A DNA stretch of 64,000 nucleotides from NCBI RefSeq assembly GCF_001580015.1, contig NZ_LSZQ01000030.1, positions 60,601-124,600 on the forward strand. Reading direction: 5' to 3'. Under the pieces are notes generated by a model. That model was not told the DNA's origin, searched no databases, and was given only the letters and a program-made list of their open reading frames with translations. This document shows, one piece after another, positions 8,413-16,949 of this stretch (its first letter is position 1; every line of letters begins with the position of its first letter). Made by a program: the position numbers and the translations under genes. The stretch is from Cephaloticoccus primus (lineage in GTDB: Bacteria; Verrucomicrobiota; Verrucomicrobiia; Opitutales; Opitutaceae).

Positions 8413-9516
8413 ATGAACATTGTCCTCCTGGCTCCAGCAATCTTCGCCCAAGAAGGTGGAATCGAAAGGCTTATGCGCCTTTATCTCAAGTCTCTATGCG
8501 AAAGCTGCCGAGACAACGAACACGTATACTCGCTCGCATTAAATGATTCCCCCTCCCCTCCTGACTCGCTAAGTGCTTACTCAAACAACCGCTTGGCAAG
8601 TTATAACGGATTTAATCACGACAAGCTACGCTTCACGGTGCAGGCACTACGCCTGGCACGTCATGCGGACTTGGTCATATGCGGACATATTCACCAACTT
8701 GTCATAGCCAGGCTGGCTCAGATCATTAGCCCAAAGCTGCGGTATTATTTAATTGCACATGGTATTGATGTGTGGCGAAAATACACTACTATAGAGCGAT
8801 GGTCTTTGCGTGGAGCTGATAAAATCTTCTGTGTTAGCCAATACACAAGAAAACAAATGCTCCGCTTCTATAGTGCTCTCAAGCCAGCACGGCTCGAAGT
8901 CGTCTCCAACGCGCTAGACCCCAGATTAGGAAGCGTGCTTAGTACTGAAAGTAGTCGACGCTCAGCTCGCATAACACAAAGCCCACCAAGCAACCCAATC
9001 ATCTTGAGTGTAGGCCGGCTCAAGCTGGATGATCTTTATAAGGGATTCGATAAGCTTATTGAGGCCATGCCTCAGGTTAGCCGAGAGTACCCTGATGCGC
9101 AGTTACGCATCGTTGGCACAGGTGATGCGCTTCCGTACCTGCAAGCAATTGCCAGAAGTCTAGGAGTAGACCGATTCGTCTCATTCGTAGGAAGACTTAC
9201 GGATGAAGAGCTAATGCGAGAGTATGAAGCATGTACGTTGTTCGCACTTCCCAGTCGCAAGGAGGGCTTCGGCTTGGTCTACCTGGAAGCAATGGCATAT
9301 GGAAAGCCGTGTATATGCGCCAACGCAGGCGGAGCGCCCGAAGTGGTCGCAGTTCCCGATACGGGGCTCGCCGTTGAGTACGGCAATATATCTGAATTGG
9401 CAGAGGCAATCATTGAAATTCTACGCCATCCGCGTGATCCTGAGATCATCCGTAAGCATGCACAGCAGTTTTCTTACGAGCGATTCAGGGATAGGCTCGC
9501 GGAGCTGATTCCGTGA
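8413..9516 (+). CDS. Glycosyltransferase family 4 protein
   Basis: This 367-residue GT-B enzyme transfers a sugar from an NDP-sugar donor to the growing glycan on the cytoplasmic face. The N-terminal domain starts 'MNIVLLAPAIFAQEGGIERLMRLYLKSL', with the acceptor-side Gly-rich loop. The C-terminal donor domain has 'VGRLKLDDLYKGFDKLIEAM' and the EX7E retaining motif with Glu284 and Glu292 in 'KEGFGLVYLEAMAYGKP'. Length is typical. 180 bp separate it from asnB with no recognisable gene between. Confidence 0.92.
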   Translation: MNIVLLAPAIFAQEGGIERLMRLYLKSLCESCRDNEHVYSLALNDSPSPPDSLSAYSNNRLASYNGFNHDKLRFTVQALRLARHADLVICGHIHQLVIARLAQIISPKLRYYLIAHGIDVWRKYTTIERWSLRGADKIFCVSQYTRKQMLRFYSALKPARLEVVSNALDPRLGSVLSTESSRRSARITQSPPSNPIILSVGRLKLDDLYKGFDKLIEAMPQVSREYPDAQLRIVGTGDALPYLQAIARSLGVDRFVSFVGRLTDEELMREYEACTLFALPSRKEGFGLVYLEAMAYGKPCICANAGGAPEVVAVPDTGLAVEYGNISELAEAIIEILRHPRDPEIIRKHAQQFSYERFRDRLAELIP

Positions 9517-9554
9517 CAGGGGCCAATTAAATTATTAATCCATAATTTATCTCA

Positions 9555-10409
9555 TTGAGTGCGTTATCCGAATCCACCAAGCCCGTCAGTAATCAGCACG
9601 AGCTGATTATCGAAGCCGGCAAGAGTGAAAAACATTACTACCTTGACCTGTGGCGCTACCGTGAGCTGTTGGGCTTCCTGGCTTGGCGTGACATCATGGT
9701 GCGCTATAAGCAGGCCGCGCTTGGTATCGCTTGGGCCGTTATCCAGCCGGTTATCCAGGTTGCACTGTTAACCTTTGTTTTTGGAAAGCTCGCGGGCATG
9801 CCGGATGGGGGTGTCCCCTACCCTTTGATCGTAATTTGTGGGACACTTGCTTGGCAATTTTTTGCAACTGCATTCACAGGAGCCGGACAAAGCCTGGTAA
9901 ATAATACTAACTTGATAAGTAAGGTATATTTCCCACGCCTGGTTGTTCCCATGGCGGCACTCGGTGTTGCACTTGTGGATTTTGGCATTACCCTCGCTCT
10001 CGCTTTTCCGATTATCCTATGGCTCGGGCCGGGCCTGGGATGGCAACTCGCACTGCTACCGCTGTTTGTTTTGCTAGGGCTTTTAATCTCCCTCGGCACG
10101 GGGCTATGGATTGCGGCGCTCACCGTACGCTTCCGTGACTTTAAATTCATCACCCCCTTTTTAGTTCAGATTGGCGTTTTCATCACCCCAGTAGGATTCC
10201 GGACAGATATCTTGCCCAAATGGCAAAACTTGCTGGCACTGAACCCACTCGCCGGACTCGTCGATGGGGTACGTTGGAGCCTCCTCGGTGGACATACGCA
10301 GCTCTACTTACCCGGCCTTTGGCTTTCGCTTATTACAACTGCAATCCTGTTATTCTCAGGACTCTGGTATTTCCGCCGTGTGGAGCGTCAATTTGCAGAT
10401 ATAATATAA
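9555..10409 (+). CDS. wzm: ABC-2 type polysaccharide export permease (Wzm-like)
   Basis: This 284-residue integral membrane protein has about six predicted membrane spans, e.g. 'AVIQPVIQVALLTFVFGKLAG', 'PLIVICGTLAWQFF' and a final 'LSLITTAILLFSGLWYF'. It has the family entry motif 'RELLGFLAWRDIMVRYKQAALGI..W' typical of O-antigen/teichoic acid exporters. It should form the channel that moves undecaprenyl-linked glycan across the inner membrane, powered by the adjacent Wzt-like ATPase 4 bp downstream. The start used is TTG at 9555, since no ATG or GTG fits the conserved N-terminus. Confidence 0.92.
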   Translation: MSALSESTKPVSNQHELIIEAGKSEKHYYLDLWRYRELLGFLAWRDIMVRYKQAALGIAWAVIQPVIQVALLTFVFGKLAGMPDGGVPYPLIVICGTLAWQFFATAFTGAGQSLVNNTNLISKVYFPRLVVPMAALGVALVDFGITLALAFPIILWLGPGLGWQLALLPLFVLLGLLISLGTGLWIAALTVRFRDFKFITPFLVQIGVFITPVGFRTDILPKWQNLLALNPLAGLVDGVRWSLLGGHTQLYLPGLWLSLITTAILLFSGLWYFRRVERQFADII

Positions 10410-10413
10410 CTCC

Positions 10414-11643
10414 ATGAGTGCACCTATTATCGAAGTTTCTGGCCTGAGCAAACGCTACATTATTCAGCACGAGTCAAGGCGGGCTGCCACGCTACGCGAT
10501 ACTCTACAACAAAATGCACATCAACTTTGGCGCCGACTTCGATGGGGAAAGCGTACCGAAAAGGAGGACTTTTGGGCACTTCAAGATGTTAGTTTTTCTA
10601 TAAATCAAGGCGAAGTGGTTGGCATCATCGGTCGCAATGGAGCAGGAAAGTCTACACTGCTCAAATGCCTTTCTCGAATTACAGAGCCCACTCGAGGACG
10701 GATTGCCTTGCGAGGTCGCGTTGCGTCCCTCCTTGAGGTAGGAACTGGCTTTCACCCCGAGCTCACCGGACGTGAAAACATCTACCTGAACGGGTCGATT
10801 CTCGGAATGACTCGTTTTGAAATTCGGCAGAAGTTTGATGAAATCGTCGCTTTTGCTGAGGTCGAAAAGTTTCTTGATACCCCTGTAAAGCGCTACAGCA
10901 GCGGTATGTATGTGCGATTGGCCTTTGCTGTCGCTGCCCACCTCGAACCGGAGATTTTGATAATTGACGAAGTCCTCGCTGTTGGTGACATACAGTTTCA
11001 GCAAAAATGCCTTGGGAAAATGCAGGATGTCTCTCGCGGGCAGGGGCGTACAGTTCTTTTTGTAAGCCATAACCTCGGCTATGTACGGCAACTTTGTCCA
11101 CGCTCAATCCTTCTAGACCACGGGCAAATTTCGGCTAATGGAGAAACGCCTGATGTGTTAAAAACATTTAGCATGCAAGCCCCACGCCCCAGAAGCCCAT
11201 CCAAGCGTCTCCATACCCCGAGGATCATCGATATTCGAGTTGATGATGAGGCAATAAAACAAGGTGAAATTATAATTTCGATAAGCTTCGAGTCCCCATA
11301 TCTTCTCAAAAAACCTTACGGAGGAATAACGATCCTTAATGAGCTTGGACACCCAATTCTCGGCTCAGACACCAATGCAGACCCAATCCGAAACCCCAAG
11401 CCCATGCAAAACGGCATATTACGTGTCTGCTTAAAATCCCCCCCCCTGGCTCCGGGGAGTTACAGAGTCAATGCATGGCTGGGCCACGATAGTCAAGGCA
11501 GTGATGACCACTGGGCATCTGCCTGTGAGTTTTACTTCCCCGGAAAACGCACACGCCCCTCTAACTTCTCCACAGAAATGGCAGGCTCTATGGATATAGG
11601 CGGAGACTGGATGCAATTACTCGGAAGATGTCCGCGAATCTGA
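10414..11643 (+). CDS. wzt: Polysaccharide ABC exporter ATPase with Wzt-type C-terminal domain
   Basis: This 409-residue protein has an N-terminal nucleotide-binding domain with Walker A GRNGAGKST (73-81), an ABC signature-region 'YSSGMYVRLAFAVA' (161-174) and Walker B ILIIDE (181-186). A ~150-residue C-terminal domain (~260-409) with predicted beta character ('NGILRVCLKSPPLAPGSYRVNAWLG') matches the Wzt carbohydrate-binding domain layout. In characterised systems this domain recognises the terminated O-antigen end. Paired with the Wzm-like permease it defines an ABC-transporter-dependent export route. Confidence 0.94.
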   Translation: MSAPIIEVSGLSKRYIIQHESRRAATLRDTLQQNAHQLWRRLRWGKRTEKEDFWALQDVSFSINQGEVVGIIGRNGAGKSTLLKCLSRITEPTRGRIALRGRVASLLEVGTGFHPELTGRENIYLNGSILGMTRFEIRQKFDEIVAFAEVEKFLDTPVKRYSSGMYVRLAFAVAAHLEPEILIIDEVLAVGDIQFQQKCLGKMQDVSRGQGRTVLFVSHNLGYVRQLCPRSILLDHGQISANGETPDVLKTFSMQAPRPRSPSKRLHTPRIIDIRVDDEAIKQGEIIISISFESPYLLKKPYGGITILNELGHPILGSDTNADPIRNPKPMQNGILRVCLKSPPLAPGSYRVNAWLGHDSQGSDDHWASACEFYFPGKRTRPSNFSTEMAGSMDIGGDWMQLLGRCPRI

Positions 11644-11678
11644 AGTCAGGGAAAGCACGAACCCAACCCCAGTAGAGC

Positions 11679-12632
11679 ATGAAGCCACTAGTCAGTGTCG
11701 TTATCCCAAGCTATAACCCCAGCCCCAAAGTTCTCTCTCGGGTGTTAAATAGCTTAAAGAGCCAAAGTTTTTCACCTAAAAAGTGGGAGTTAATCATCGT
11801 CAACAATGCATCCACCCGATGGCCTGAAGAATGTCTTTTTTTGAATAAAGAAATAGACAACTTATCTATTATATACGAGCCCCAACCAGGCGCAACTTAT
11901 GCACGACAGCGGGGGCTCAAAGCCGCAAAGGGGGACATTTCGATCTTGGTTGATGATGATAATATTCTGTCTCATAACTATCTTCTAAGAGCAGTCGCGC
12001 TTCTGGCGGCAAACCCTAGTGTGGGAGCCCTCGGAGGCCGAATAAACTTAGAGTTCTCACAGGAGCCACCACGGTGGATAGAGGAATTCTACGGGATCTT
12101 AGGGTCATGGGATCATGGTGATACTTTTCTGGTCTCAAATGGGCTTTGCCCTCTCGGATCTAGCACAAAACAATATCCTTATTTCGCGCCCCTAACTGCT
12201 GGACTGGTTGTACGGCGCCCGACTTGGGAAGCATGGTTAACACACTTGGACCTACACCCAGTAATGCCTGATCGCTGCCAAGGGGCACTTTCCTCTGGAG
12301 GAGATAACGATGCAATCTTGACGATGATGGAATCTGGATGGGAAGTTGCCTACTCTCCAGAACTAAGCCTCACCAACTACGTTCCTTCATTTCGCTTAGC
12401 CCCCACGTACTTAGCCAAACTAAACTATGAATGTAGATTAGGGTTTATAAGAGCATTGCGGCGACATGATGCCTGCCCTTGGCCGCTTATCCCCCTATGG
12501 ACGTTGCCTATTAGAGTCGTAAAATCTTGGATTTATACTCAAGGTTGGAAAGCCCCAGAAAACTACATCCGATGGCGCGGAAAAGTGGGGACATACAGAG
12601 GACTGGTATGCTCCGACAAACCAACTCCATAA
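11679..12632 (+). CDS. GT2 family glycosyltransferase, first of a tandem pair
   Basis: This 317-residue GT-A enzyme starts 'MKPLVSVVIPSYNPSPKVLSRVLNSLKSQ'. It has a DXD-type metal/nucleotide motif in 'ISILVDDDNIL' (~residues 88-98) and 'GGRINLEFSQEPPRWIEEFYG'. It is clearly paralogous to the next gene. Both share 'SSGGDN', a 'LNYECRLGFIRALRRHDACPWP' region and a C-terminal 'ENYIRWRGKVG'. The conserved C-terminal module beyond the GT2 core is not one I recognise. It probably adds one sugar of the repeat unit. Confidence 0.9.
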   Translation: MKPLVSVVIPSYNPSPKVLSRVLNSLKSQSFSPKKWELIIVNNASTRWPEECLFLNKEIDNLSIIYEPQPGATYARQRGLKAAKGDISILVDDDNILSHNYLLRAVALLAANPSVGALGGRINLEFSQEPPRWIEEFYGILGSWDHGDTFLVSNGLCPLGSSTKQYPYFAPLTAGLVVRRPTWEAWLTHLDLHPVMPDRCQGALSSGGDNDAILTMMESGWEVAYSPELSLTNYVPSFRLAPTYLAKLNYECRLGFIRALRRHDACPWPLIPLWTLPIRVVKSWIYTQGWKAPENYIRWRGKVGTYRGLVCSDKPTP

Positions 12633-12671
12633 TGGGAGCAAGAGTTCTCATGCACTAAGAATTTGAGCTCC

Positions 12672-13610
12672 ATGCCGATTCGAGTTTCCGTTATTATTCC
12701 TACCTATAACCCTTGTGCAAAACGCCTGAGACAAGTCCTTGCAGCACTACAAGCCCAAACCCTACCAACTAATCAATGGGAAACAATAATTGTTAATAAT
12801 GCCTCTACCCAATTTCCCAATAGCGTTTTTTTCCAAGAATCAGTCCCAGATAATCTGTGGGTAATTGAAGAGCCTAAACCAGGGCTGGCTTTAGCGCGAG
12901 CCTGTGGGCTACGAGCCGCACGAGGCGAGATTGCTATATTTGTTGATGATGATAACCTGCTCGCATCTGACTATCTAAAGCAAGCCATAAACTTAATCGA
13001 CATACATCCGAATATAGGCATAGCAGGCGGGCGGATCGGCCCAGAGTTTGAGTCCCCGCCCCCTCACTGGAGTACTGATTTCTTGCAACTCCTTGCCTGT
13101 TGGGATCATGGAGAGGAGCCACTACTCTCGTCCCCCAAAGCACAAGATGACACAGGGAATCTGATCTGGCCTTATTTTGCTCCTGTCGGGGCTGGAATGG
13201 TTTTGCGACGGGCGGCATGGGAAGCGTGGCTTACATTTCTTGATTCCACTGACGACACACTTAGCGACCGAAAGGGGAACCAACTAAGCTCGGGAGGGGA
13301 CAATGAAATTGTTCTTATCGCACTGAAAGCCGGTTGGCAAGTCGGTTATTTTCCTTCGCTAAGACTTACACACTTGATCCCGGAGTCGCGATTGGATCCA
13401 CACTATTTAGCGCGGCTTAACTATGGTTGTAGTTTCGGATTCATACAAGCACTGCGACGACACGATGCCTGTCCTTGGCCGCCAATCTCGCGTTGGACGC
13501 TGCCATTGAGGCTCGCTCGCACATGGTTGCGCTGCCGGGCGTGGCAAGGGCCAGCTAACTATATTCGCTGGCGCGGATTGGTAGGGCACTTTGCAGCCCG
13601 AACACGCTAA
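12672..13610 (+). CDS. GT2 family glycosyltransferase, second of a tandem pair
   Basis: This 312-residue paralogue of the preceding gene starts 'MPIRVSVIIPTYNPCAKRLRQVLAALQAQ', with 'IAIFVDDDNLLASDYL' as metal site. A TTG three codons upstream (12663) is also possible, but the ATG at 12672 aligns exactly with the start of the paralogue. It shares 'LSSGGDNE', 'LNYGCSFGFIQALRRHDACPWP' and 'GPANYIRWRGLVG' with its neighbour. The pair suggests duplication followed by divergence in acceptor or donor choice. Confidence 0.9.
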   Translation: MPIRVSVIIPTYNPCAKRLRQVLAALQAQTLPTNQWETIIVNNASTQFPNSVFFQESVPDNLWVIEEPKPGLALARACGLRAARGEIAIFVDDDNLLASDYLKQAINLIDIHPNIGIAGGRIGPEFESPPPHWSTDFLQLLACWDHGEEPLLSSPKAQDDTGNLIWPYFAPVGAGMVLRRAAWEAWLTFLDSTDDTLSDRKGNQLSSGGDNEIVLIALKAGWQVGYFPSLRLTHLIPESRLDPHYLARLNYGCSFGFIQALRRHDACPWPPISRWTLPLRLARTWLRCRAWQGPANYIRWRGLVGHFAARTR

Positions 13611-13670
13611 ACCGATGTTAGATTTCGCAGTAATGCAATTTCTCCCTGATCCAGTGCCATTTTCCTACTG

Positions 13671-14642
13671 ATGAGTCTCCCTGGAAAACTCCTCTATCAT
13701 CTGTGGTACCGCCCCTGCGGCTATGCACGAGATCTAGCAAAAGATGGCGGGCTGAGGCAGCGGCGTCTCACCGAGCAAGGAAGACGCGAAATGGAAGCTG
13801 CTGCTTACAAGCTTCCAGTACCACCTCAAGGGCACGGTGCGCCTGTTACGCTGTATTTTCTGACTGGAAAAAACTACTGGTATCAAACTGCCTTTTGCCT
13901 GTGGTCGTTTGCTGCCGCCTCAAAGCGGCCGTTGTCTCCTACTCTCTTTGATGATGGCAGCCTTGAAAAAATATATATTGAGCCGATTCAGCGAATTTTC
14001 CCTAGTTTACATGTGGTTTCTGCTGCAGAATCGCTCGCACGGCTCGACGAATATCTTCCTCAAAATCGCTATCCGTCTCTTCGCGCACGCCGACTCGCTT
14101 ATCCGCACCTCAAAAAACTTCTAGACCTGCATGTTGGCCAAACAGGCTATCGACTGCAGATGGACTCCGACCTGCTGTTCTTCAAAAGGCCGGACTGCCT
14201 GCTCAATTGGTATGATAATCCGCAGTGCCCTCTGCGTGCTGAAGATATTGCCAATGCTTACGGCTACCCGCTAAACATGCTGGCCGAGCTTTCCGGGTAT
14301 TCCAGTGTACCTGAACGCGTTAACGCCGGGCTGCTTGGACTGCGTAGCGAAGACTTTGATTGGGACAAGATGGAGTACTGGTGTCGCGAACTGCTCGCAC
14401 GCCAGGGCCCCTCATATTATCAGGAGCAAGCCCTTCTCGCGATGCTTCTCGCTGGGCGTGCATGTATTGTTCCCGACGAAAAGCAGTACCTCATCCGCCC
14501 CGAGCCCCCAGAAGCACTCCGTTGTGAAGCCGTGATGCATCACTATGTCGCCGAATCAAGACGCTGGTACTATCAACACAACTGGCGGCGTTTTGGTGTA
14601 CCGCAAAACAACCGAAAGCTTATTAATTCCACTGTTTCGTGA
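13671..14642 (+). CDS. Putative GT-A-fold glycosyltransferase, family not recognised
   Basis: This 323-residue protein is not one I recognise. It has a strand-like start to a nucleotide-sugar fold ('GAPVTLYFLTGKNYWYQTAFCLWSF'). Near residue 163 it has 'LQMDSDLLFFKRPDCL', which looks like a DXD motif, and it also has 'RVNAGLLGLRSEDFD' and 'YYQEQALLAMLLAG'. These resemble GT8/GT32-like layouts (DXD, N-A-G-x-G, then E-Q). Its position among glycosyltransferases, and its GTG-overlap with the next gene (4 bp), support a sugar-transfer role in the same pathway. No signal peptide or membrane span is evident. Confidence 0.7.
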   Translation: MSLPGKLLYHLWYRPCGYARDLAKDGGLRQRRLTEQGRREMEAAAYKLPVPPQGHGAPVTLYFLTGKNYWYQTAFCLWSFAAASKRPLSPTLFDDGSLEKIYIEPIQRIFPSLHVVSAAESLARLDEYLPQNRYPSLRARRLAYPHLKKLLDLHVGQTGYRLQMDSDLLFFKRPDCLLNWYDNPQCPLRAEDIANAYGYPLNMLAELSGYSSVPERVNAGLLGLRSEDFDWDKMEYWCRELLARQGPSYYQEQALLAMLLAGRACIVPDEKQYLIRPEPPEALRCEAVMHHYVAESRRWYYQHNWRRFGVPQNNRKLINSTVS

Positions 14643-15604
14643 GCCTTCCGTTAGTCAGTATTCTCATCCCTGCGTATAATGCTGAAAGGTGGATTAAAGA
14701 TGCGCTGTGCTCCGCCCTGGCGCAGACATACCCAAACTGTGAAATTATCGTTGTCGATGATGGCTCACGCGATAACACTTTAGCGCTGGCACGTCAAATT
14801 GCAGGAGAGTTTCCAGAAAAAATTCATGTGACCTCTCAAAAGAATGCGGGCGCTGCTGCCGCGCGTAATCATGCATTGCAGCTCTCTCGCGGCGAATTCA
14901 TCCAATATTTGGATGCCGACGATCTTCTCGCCACCGGTAAAATTGCGCTGCAAGTGCAAATACTATCGCAGCACCCCCCACTCACTTTAGCGATGGGTAT
15001 GTGGGGGCGTTTTATCGAGCATCCTGAGCAAACAACTTGGGCCGAAAACGAAGCAGTTTATCATGCTCAAACGGGTATCGAGTTTTTACAACTCAAACTC
15101 GAAACCCACTCAATGATTCAGCCCGGCGCTTGGCTCACTCCCCGTATACTCTGCGAACGAGCTGGCCCTTGGGATGAAAGGCTTTCACTCAATGACGACG
15201 GTGAATATTTCACACGAGTTGCTTTGTGCGCACAGCGCTTGATTGGCACACCCGACGCTCGGGCTCACTATCGCTCTGACATTACGACAAGCCTTAGCCG
15301 CCGTCGTACCGCCCGAGCCCTCAGGTCGCTCTACTCCTCTGAGAAACTCACAATTTCTCACCTGCTCGCGGCTGACGCCTCACCACGCAGTCGGTCCGCT
15401 GCGATACTCGGCTGGCGCCGACTCGCTTGTGAGCTCTACCCTGAGGAGCCGAAACTTGCACTGGCTGCCCAACAAGCGGCACGCGCTCTTGGCGCGGAAG
15501 ACGATACTCCCATCGGAGCGCCCAACTGGGTTGGCCAAGTCGCTAGACTCATTGGGTGGCGCAACGCTCGCCGTCTCCAGTTCCTGCGGAACCGCTTCGG
15601 CTAA
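14639..15604 (+). CDS. GT2 family glycosyltransferase
   Basis: This 321-residue GT-A enzyme starts 'MSLPLVSILIPAYNAERWIKDALCSALAQ' and contains 'IIVVDDGSRDNTL', 'NAGAAAARNHAL' and the DXD 'YLDADDLL', all standard GT2 motifs. The start is GTG at 14639, which overlaps the upstream stop by 4 bp (GTGA), a sign of translational coupling. The C-terminal half carries 'PGPWDERLSLNDDGEYFTRVAL', with a probable catalytic Asp in the ED/DD region. It acts in the cytoplasm on the lipid-linked glycan. Confidence 0.92.
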   Translation: MSLPLVSILIPAYNAERWIKDALCSALAQTYPNCEIIVVDDGSRDNTLALARQIAGEFPEKIHVTSQKNAGAAAARNHALQLSRGEFIQYLDADDLLATGKIALQVQILSQHPPLTLAMGMWGRFIEHPEQTTWAENEAVYHAQTGIEFLQLKLETHSMIQPGAWLTPRILCERAGPWDERLSLNDDGEYFTRVALCAQRLIGTPDARAHYRSDITTSLSRRRTARALRSLYSSEKLTISHLLAADASPRSRSAAILGWRRLACELYPEEPKLALAAQQAARALGAEDDTPIGAPNWVGQVARLIGWRNARRLQFLRNRFG

Positions 15605-15614
15605 CTCCCATTAA

Positions 15615-16862
15615 GTGTCTGTGACAAAACTCACAATTCTCATCATTACCACCGGACACCTATGTCGGAGTCCGCGAGTTTTAAAGGAAGCGACAACGCT
15701 TGGGAATGCTGGTTACGATGTTACTGTACTGGGAGTTAGAAACCGCCTTGATTCGACCAAAATCGACGAGAGAATTGCTGCGCAGTCTCCATTCAGGCAT
15801 GTGTGGGTAGATATGTTGGGAGAAGGGAACTTTGGGCCGCCACGAGTCCTCTCACTCATTCGGCGAGGGCAGCAACGACTTTCCCGTGAATTGGCGAAGT
15901 GTCTCCGCCTGCAGAGTGCAGAGGCCTTAGGACCCGCTGCCGCACTTTTGCGAGCCGCACGCAAAATCCCCGCTGATCTTACAATTGCTCACAATGAGGC
16001 CGCTCACTGGGTGGGTTTGCAGCTCATCGCAGAAGGAAGAACAGTGGCAGCAGATATCGAAGACTGGCATAGCGAGGATCTCCTTGACAGTGAACGTGCC
16101 GCTCGGCCACTCGAGCTCTTGCGTCGTAATGAAACGGAACTACTGCACAAGGCAGCCTATGTAACGACTACCTCGGAAGCTCTTGCCGAAGGCCTGCAAA
16201 ACCGCTACGGAGGAAACCGCCCTACCGTAGTAACGAACTCATTTCCCCTCCCGCCACTGCTCGATCGGAGCGAGCAGAAGCAAAACCCACCTTCTTTTTT
16301 TTGGTTTTCACAAACTATCGGCCCCGGAAGAGGGCTGGAGCCCTTTCTTGCTGCCTATGCATTAGTAAAATATCCTTCAAGGCTCACACTCTTAGGCCAA
16401 ATCCGTCAAAGCTATAAAGAGCAGTTACTCTCGCTGCTCCCTGTCGCTCTTCACTCACGCGTGAGCCTTCACCCGCTTGTGTCTCCTGATGAGCTCCCCT
16501 CGGTCATTGCGCAGCACAACATTGGCCTCGCCTTGGAGCAGCTTCACCCCCTTAGTCGAGATCTTACAATCACTAATAAAATTCTCCAATACCTAGGAGC
16601 TGGTTTGGCCATCGTTGCAACTCCCACAGCAGGACAACTGGAAGTACTGGCCCACTCTCCAAGTGCAGGCATTTTCCTTAACCAACTGGACACCCCACAA
16701 CAGACCGCTGCAGCGCTTGACTCTCTCTTAGCCAATCCGGTGGAGCTACATCACCAACAGCAGGCTGCCCGACGCCTTGCCGAAACACGCTATAGCTGGG
16801 AGCAGGAAGCCCCCCGCTTGCTACGCTTAGTAGAGCACACAATAGGGAAATCTACTGGGTAA
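15615..16862 (+). CDS. Glycosyltransferase, GT-B fold (GT4-like)
   Basis: This 415-residue protein starts GTG at 15615 ('MSVTKLTILIITTGHLCRSPRVLKEATTLGNAGYDVTVLGV'), a typical GT4-like N-terminus with 'SPRVLKEA'. The donor domain has 'GPGRGLEPFLAAYALV', 'LTLLGQI' and 'HNIGLALEQ..' followed by 'NKILQYLGAGLAIVATPTAGQLEVL', which parallels the GT4 donor site even though a strict EX7E is not evident. Ten bases separate it from the upstream GT2 gene. The family call is good; the specificity is unknown. Confidence 0.82.
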   Translation: MSVTKLTILIITTGHLCRSPRVLKEATTLGNAGYDVTVLGVRNRLDSTKIDERIAAQSPFRHVWVDMLGEGNFGPPRVLSLIRRGQQRLSRELAKCLRLQSAEALGPAAALLRAARKIPADLTIAHNEAAHWVGLQLIAEGRTVAADIEDWHSEDLLDSERAARPLELLRRNETELLHKAAYVTTTSEALAEGLQNRYGGNRPTVVTNSFPLPPLLDRSEQKQNPPSFFWFSQTIGPGRGLEPFLAAYALVKYPSRLTLLGQIRQSYKEQLLSLLPVALHSRVSLHPLVSPDELPSVIAQHNIGLALEQLHPLSRDLTITNKILQYLGAGLAIVATPTAGQLEVLAHSPSAGIFLNQLDTPQQTAAALDSLLANPVELHHQQQAARRLAETRYSWEQEAPRLLRLVEHTIGKSTG

Positions 16863-16949
16863 GTATAATCCCATGACTGCTACGCAATCCTCAGCAGACA
16901 TTTATTACTTAAAGTAAGCAACCTCTACCTCTGCCTGCTCCTAATTCAC

